Positions 62,029-64,000 of a stretch of 64,000 bases of DNA are shown piece by piece. Below the pieces are notes generated by a model. It was not told where the DNA came from and ran no database searches. It saw nothing but the letters and a program-made list of their open reading frames with translations. The stretch's first letter is position 1. Every line of letters begins with the position of its first letter. The DNA is from Gilvimarinus gilvus (GTDB taxonomy: Bacteria > Pseudomonadota > Gammaproteobacteria > Pseudomonadales > Cellvibrionaceae), in contig NZ_JAULRU010000731.1 of assembly GCF_030518155.1 (NCBI RefSeq), positions 124,001 to 188,000 of the forward strand, in the 5' to 3' direction. The position numbers were made by a program, and so were the translations under genes.

Positions 62029-64000
62029 ATGGATAAAAAGAAGCTCAGCGAAACGGACATCATCACCAAGTACATTCTGCCTGCAGTGGAAGGCGCGGGG
62101 TGGGACAAAATGGCGCAAGTCCGCCAAGAGGTGAAGCTGCGCGATGGCAAGGTGATTGTGCGTGGCCAAATGGGTATGCGCAAAACCGTTAAATCGGCCG
62201 ATATTGTGCTGGATTACAAGCCCAACCTGCCCCTGGCGGTGATTGAGGCCAAGGCCAATAAGCATGAGGTAGGCAAGGGCATGCAGCAGGGGCTGGATTA
62301 CGCCCGGCTGCTGGACGTGCCCTTTGTGTTTGCCAGCAATGGCGATGGCTTTATCTTCCACGATAAAACCAACCCCGCCGCGCTTGAGACCGAAATCAGC
62401 CTCCACGACTTCCCAACCCCTGAGACCCTCTGGCAAAAGTTCTGCGCCTACAAGGGTTATACCGACGCTCAGCTGCCTATTATTCAGCAGCCCTACCATG
62501 ACGATGGCAGCGGCAAAACTCCACGCTATTACCAATTACAGGCCATTAACAAAACCATTGAGGCAATCAGTAGCGGGCAAGATCGCGTATTGCTGGTTAT
62601 GGCCACAGGTACCGGCAAAACCTACACCGCCTTTCAAATTATCTGGCGGCTGTGGAAGGCCCGGCAGAAAAAGCGCATTTTGTTCCTCGCCGATCGCAAC
62701 GTGCTGGTAGATCAAACTCGCATTAACGATTTTCAGCCCTTCGGCGAAGCCATGACCAAGGTCACCAAGCGCACGGTAGACCCAGCTTTTGAAATCCACT
62801 TGGCTTTGTACCAAGCCCTGACTGGCCCCGACGAAAGCCAAAAAGCCTACAAGCAAGTCGACCCTGACTTTTTTGATTTAATTGTGATTGACGAGTGCCA
62901 CCGTGGCTCTGCCGCCGAAGACAGTGCCTGGCGCGAGATTCTGGAGTACTTTAAAGGGGCCGCTCAAGTTGGTTTAACGGCCACACCCAAAGAAACCGAA
63001 GAAGTTTCTAACACCGATTATTTTGGCGAGCCTGTGTATACCTATTCACTCAAAGAAGGAATCGAGGATGGCTTTCTCGCCCCCTACAAAGTCGTGCGCG
63101 TAGATATAGACATCGACGTAGAAGGCTGGCGCCCCACTAAAGGCCAAACAGACCTACAAGGCGAGGTGATTAAAGACCGCATCTACAACCAGAAAGATTT
63201 TGACCGCACCATGGTTATTGAAGAGCGCACCCAGCTGGTAGCTGAAACCATTACCAACTACCTCAAGCGCACTGATCCAATGGCTAAAACCATTGTTTTC
63301 TGTAACGACATTGACCACGCCGAACGTATGCGCCGGGCCCTGGTTAACCTAAATCCCGAACAAGTGGCCAAAGACGATAAATACGTGATGAAGATCACGG
63401 GCGACGATGCCATCGGCAAAGCCCAGCTGGATAACTTTATTAACCCCAAAAAAGCCTACCCGGTTATTGCCACCACCTCCGAGCTAATGACCACCGGGGT
63501 AGACGCCAAAACCTGCAAGTTGGTGGTGCTGGATCAAAACATTCAGTCCATGACCAAGTTCAAGCAAATCATCGGCCGTGGCACCCGCATTGACGACCGC
63601 TACAACAAGCTCTGGTTTACCATTCTCGACTTTAAAAAAGCCACTGAGCTGTTTGCTGACGAGCGTTTTGACGGCGTACCCGAGAAAATACTGGTCACTA
63701 AGCCCAGCGAAATTAATGACCCGGATAACACCGAGATTGAAGAGGCCCTGAACGACCCAACCAACCTCAATGAGGATGATTATCCGGAGGGCGATACCGA
63801 GAACAGCGGCGAAATCAATGAAGACGAATGGCCCGAATACGGCGGCGACCAGCCTTTTGAAGGTGGCCCCATTGAGGGCGGCGAAGACAACGAGTACATC
63901 AAATACCACGTCTCCGGCGTCACCGTTAAAAAGCTGGACGAGCGCGTGCAATATTACGATGCCGACGGCAAGCTGGTAACCGAATCCTTTAAAGACTACA
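62029..64000 (+). CDS. hsdR: Type I restriction enzyme, R subunit (partial, C-terminus outside window)
   Basis: The open frame starts at the ATG at 62029 and continues past the right edge, giving 657 codons in view. The N-terminal part is the HsdR nuclease (VVIEAK-like core: [25 protein letters not shown], near 75-100), followed by SF2 helicase motifs: Walker [13 protein letters not shown] (near 190), DECHRGS (near 287), [12 protein letters not shown], and later [25 protein letters not shown] and [10 protein letters not shown]. This is an EcoAI/EcoEI-like type I R subunit. The hsdM and hsdS genes are not in the window and should follow. The acidic, low-complexity stretch after about residue 560 ([16 protein letters not shown]...) is a usual linker. 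Confidence 0.93.
   Translation, partial: MDKKKLSETDIITKYILPAVEGAGWDKMAQVRQEVKLRDGKVIVRGQMGMRKTVKSADIVLDYKPNLPLAVIEAKANKHEVGKGMQQGLDYARLLDVPFVFASNGDGFIFHDKTNPAALETEISLHDFPTPETLWQKFCAYKGYTDAQLPIIQQPYHDDGSGKTPRYYQLQAINKTIEAISSGQDRVLLVMATGTGKTYTAFQIIWRLWKARQKKRILFLADRNVLVDQTRINDFQPFGEAMTKVTKRTVDPAFEIHLALYQALTGPDESQKAYKQVDPDFFDLIVIDECHRGSAAEDSAWREILEYFKGAAQVGLTATPKETEEVSNTDYFGEPVYTYSLKEGIEDGFLAPYKVVRVDIDIDVEGWRPTKGQTDLQGEVIKDRIYNQKDFDRTMVIEERTQLVAETITNYLKRTDPMAKTIVFCNDIDHAERMRRALVNLNPEQVAKDDKYVMKITGDDAIGKAQLDNFINPKKAYPVIATTSELMTTGVDAKTCKLVVLDQNIQSMTKFKQIIGRGTRIDDRYNKLWFTILDFKKATELFADERFDGVPEKILVTKPSEINDPDNTEIEEALNDPTNLNEDDYPEGDTENSGEINEDEWPEYGGDQPFEGGPIEGGEDNEYIKYHVSGVTVKKLDERVQYYDADGKLVTESFKDY

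Overview
The window looks like chromosomal DNA of a marine gammaproteobacterium. Lipoproteins with poly-serine linkers (genes at 5391, 7008 and 24485-26215), a large outer-membrane and periplasmic complement, an NhaD antiporter and gammaproteobacterial housekeeping genes (radA, ettA, fadI/fadJ, arfB, mutY, yggX, gcvT/gcvH) suggest a Cellvibrionaceae-type organism (Saccharophagus, Teredinibacter or Simiduia-like). This placement is inferred from style, not from a search.

Layout. 1-5131: a signalling block with a truncated exported protein, a TonB-dependent receptor, a REC-GGDEF diguanylate cyclase and a divergent REC-AAA+ regulator. 5391-11887: three lipoproteins (YHYH protein, carbohydrate-binding-like protein, and a ThuA / sugar dehydrogenase / cytochrome c fusion) around radA. 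11991-21865: two PilZ proteins, a ROK kinase (mak-like), nhaD, a solute-binding-like protein, fadI-fadJ, a YaiI-family gene and arfB. 22141-26215: tandem LuxR-type paralogues facing a PPC-repeat lipoprotein. 26540-31060: a PlpD-like patatin with outer-membrane barrel, a helical-repeat protein and ettA. 31541-35871: a choice-of-anchor I lipoprotein, a decayed copy of its C-terminus, and a frameshifted DUF418 gene divergent from a TetR gene with two clear operators.

35913-50673 is accessory: small exported or membrane proteins, a DUF3857 transglutaminase coupled to an MreB-like fragment, PEBP, AraC, NmrA/DUF4345, an AT-rich cluster of unrecognised small genes (44745-46785), a NagB-fold protein, a WYL regulator, and an OYE flavoenzyme divergent from an HxlR regulator. 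50811-56374 returns to core genes (gcvT-gcvH, AsmA-like, mutY, yggX).

A tRNA-Phe gene at 56509-56584 carries an integrated island: a P4-type tyrosine integrase with arm-type repeats, an unknown protein, an AlpA-like regulator, overlapping small genes, a Sir2 deacylase, a 0.7 kb gene-free stretch with a 26-bp direct repeat, and the start of a type I restriction gene (hsdR) running off the window. The far attachment site is not in the window.

The places most worth following are the island operon 57959-61304 (unknown proteins coupled to Sir2, next to hsdR), the AT-rich cluster 44745-46785, the paired regulatory palindromes (TetR, HxlR, LuxR loci), and heptanucleotide tandem repeats at convergent gene ends.
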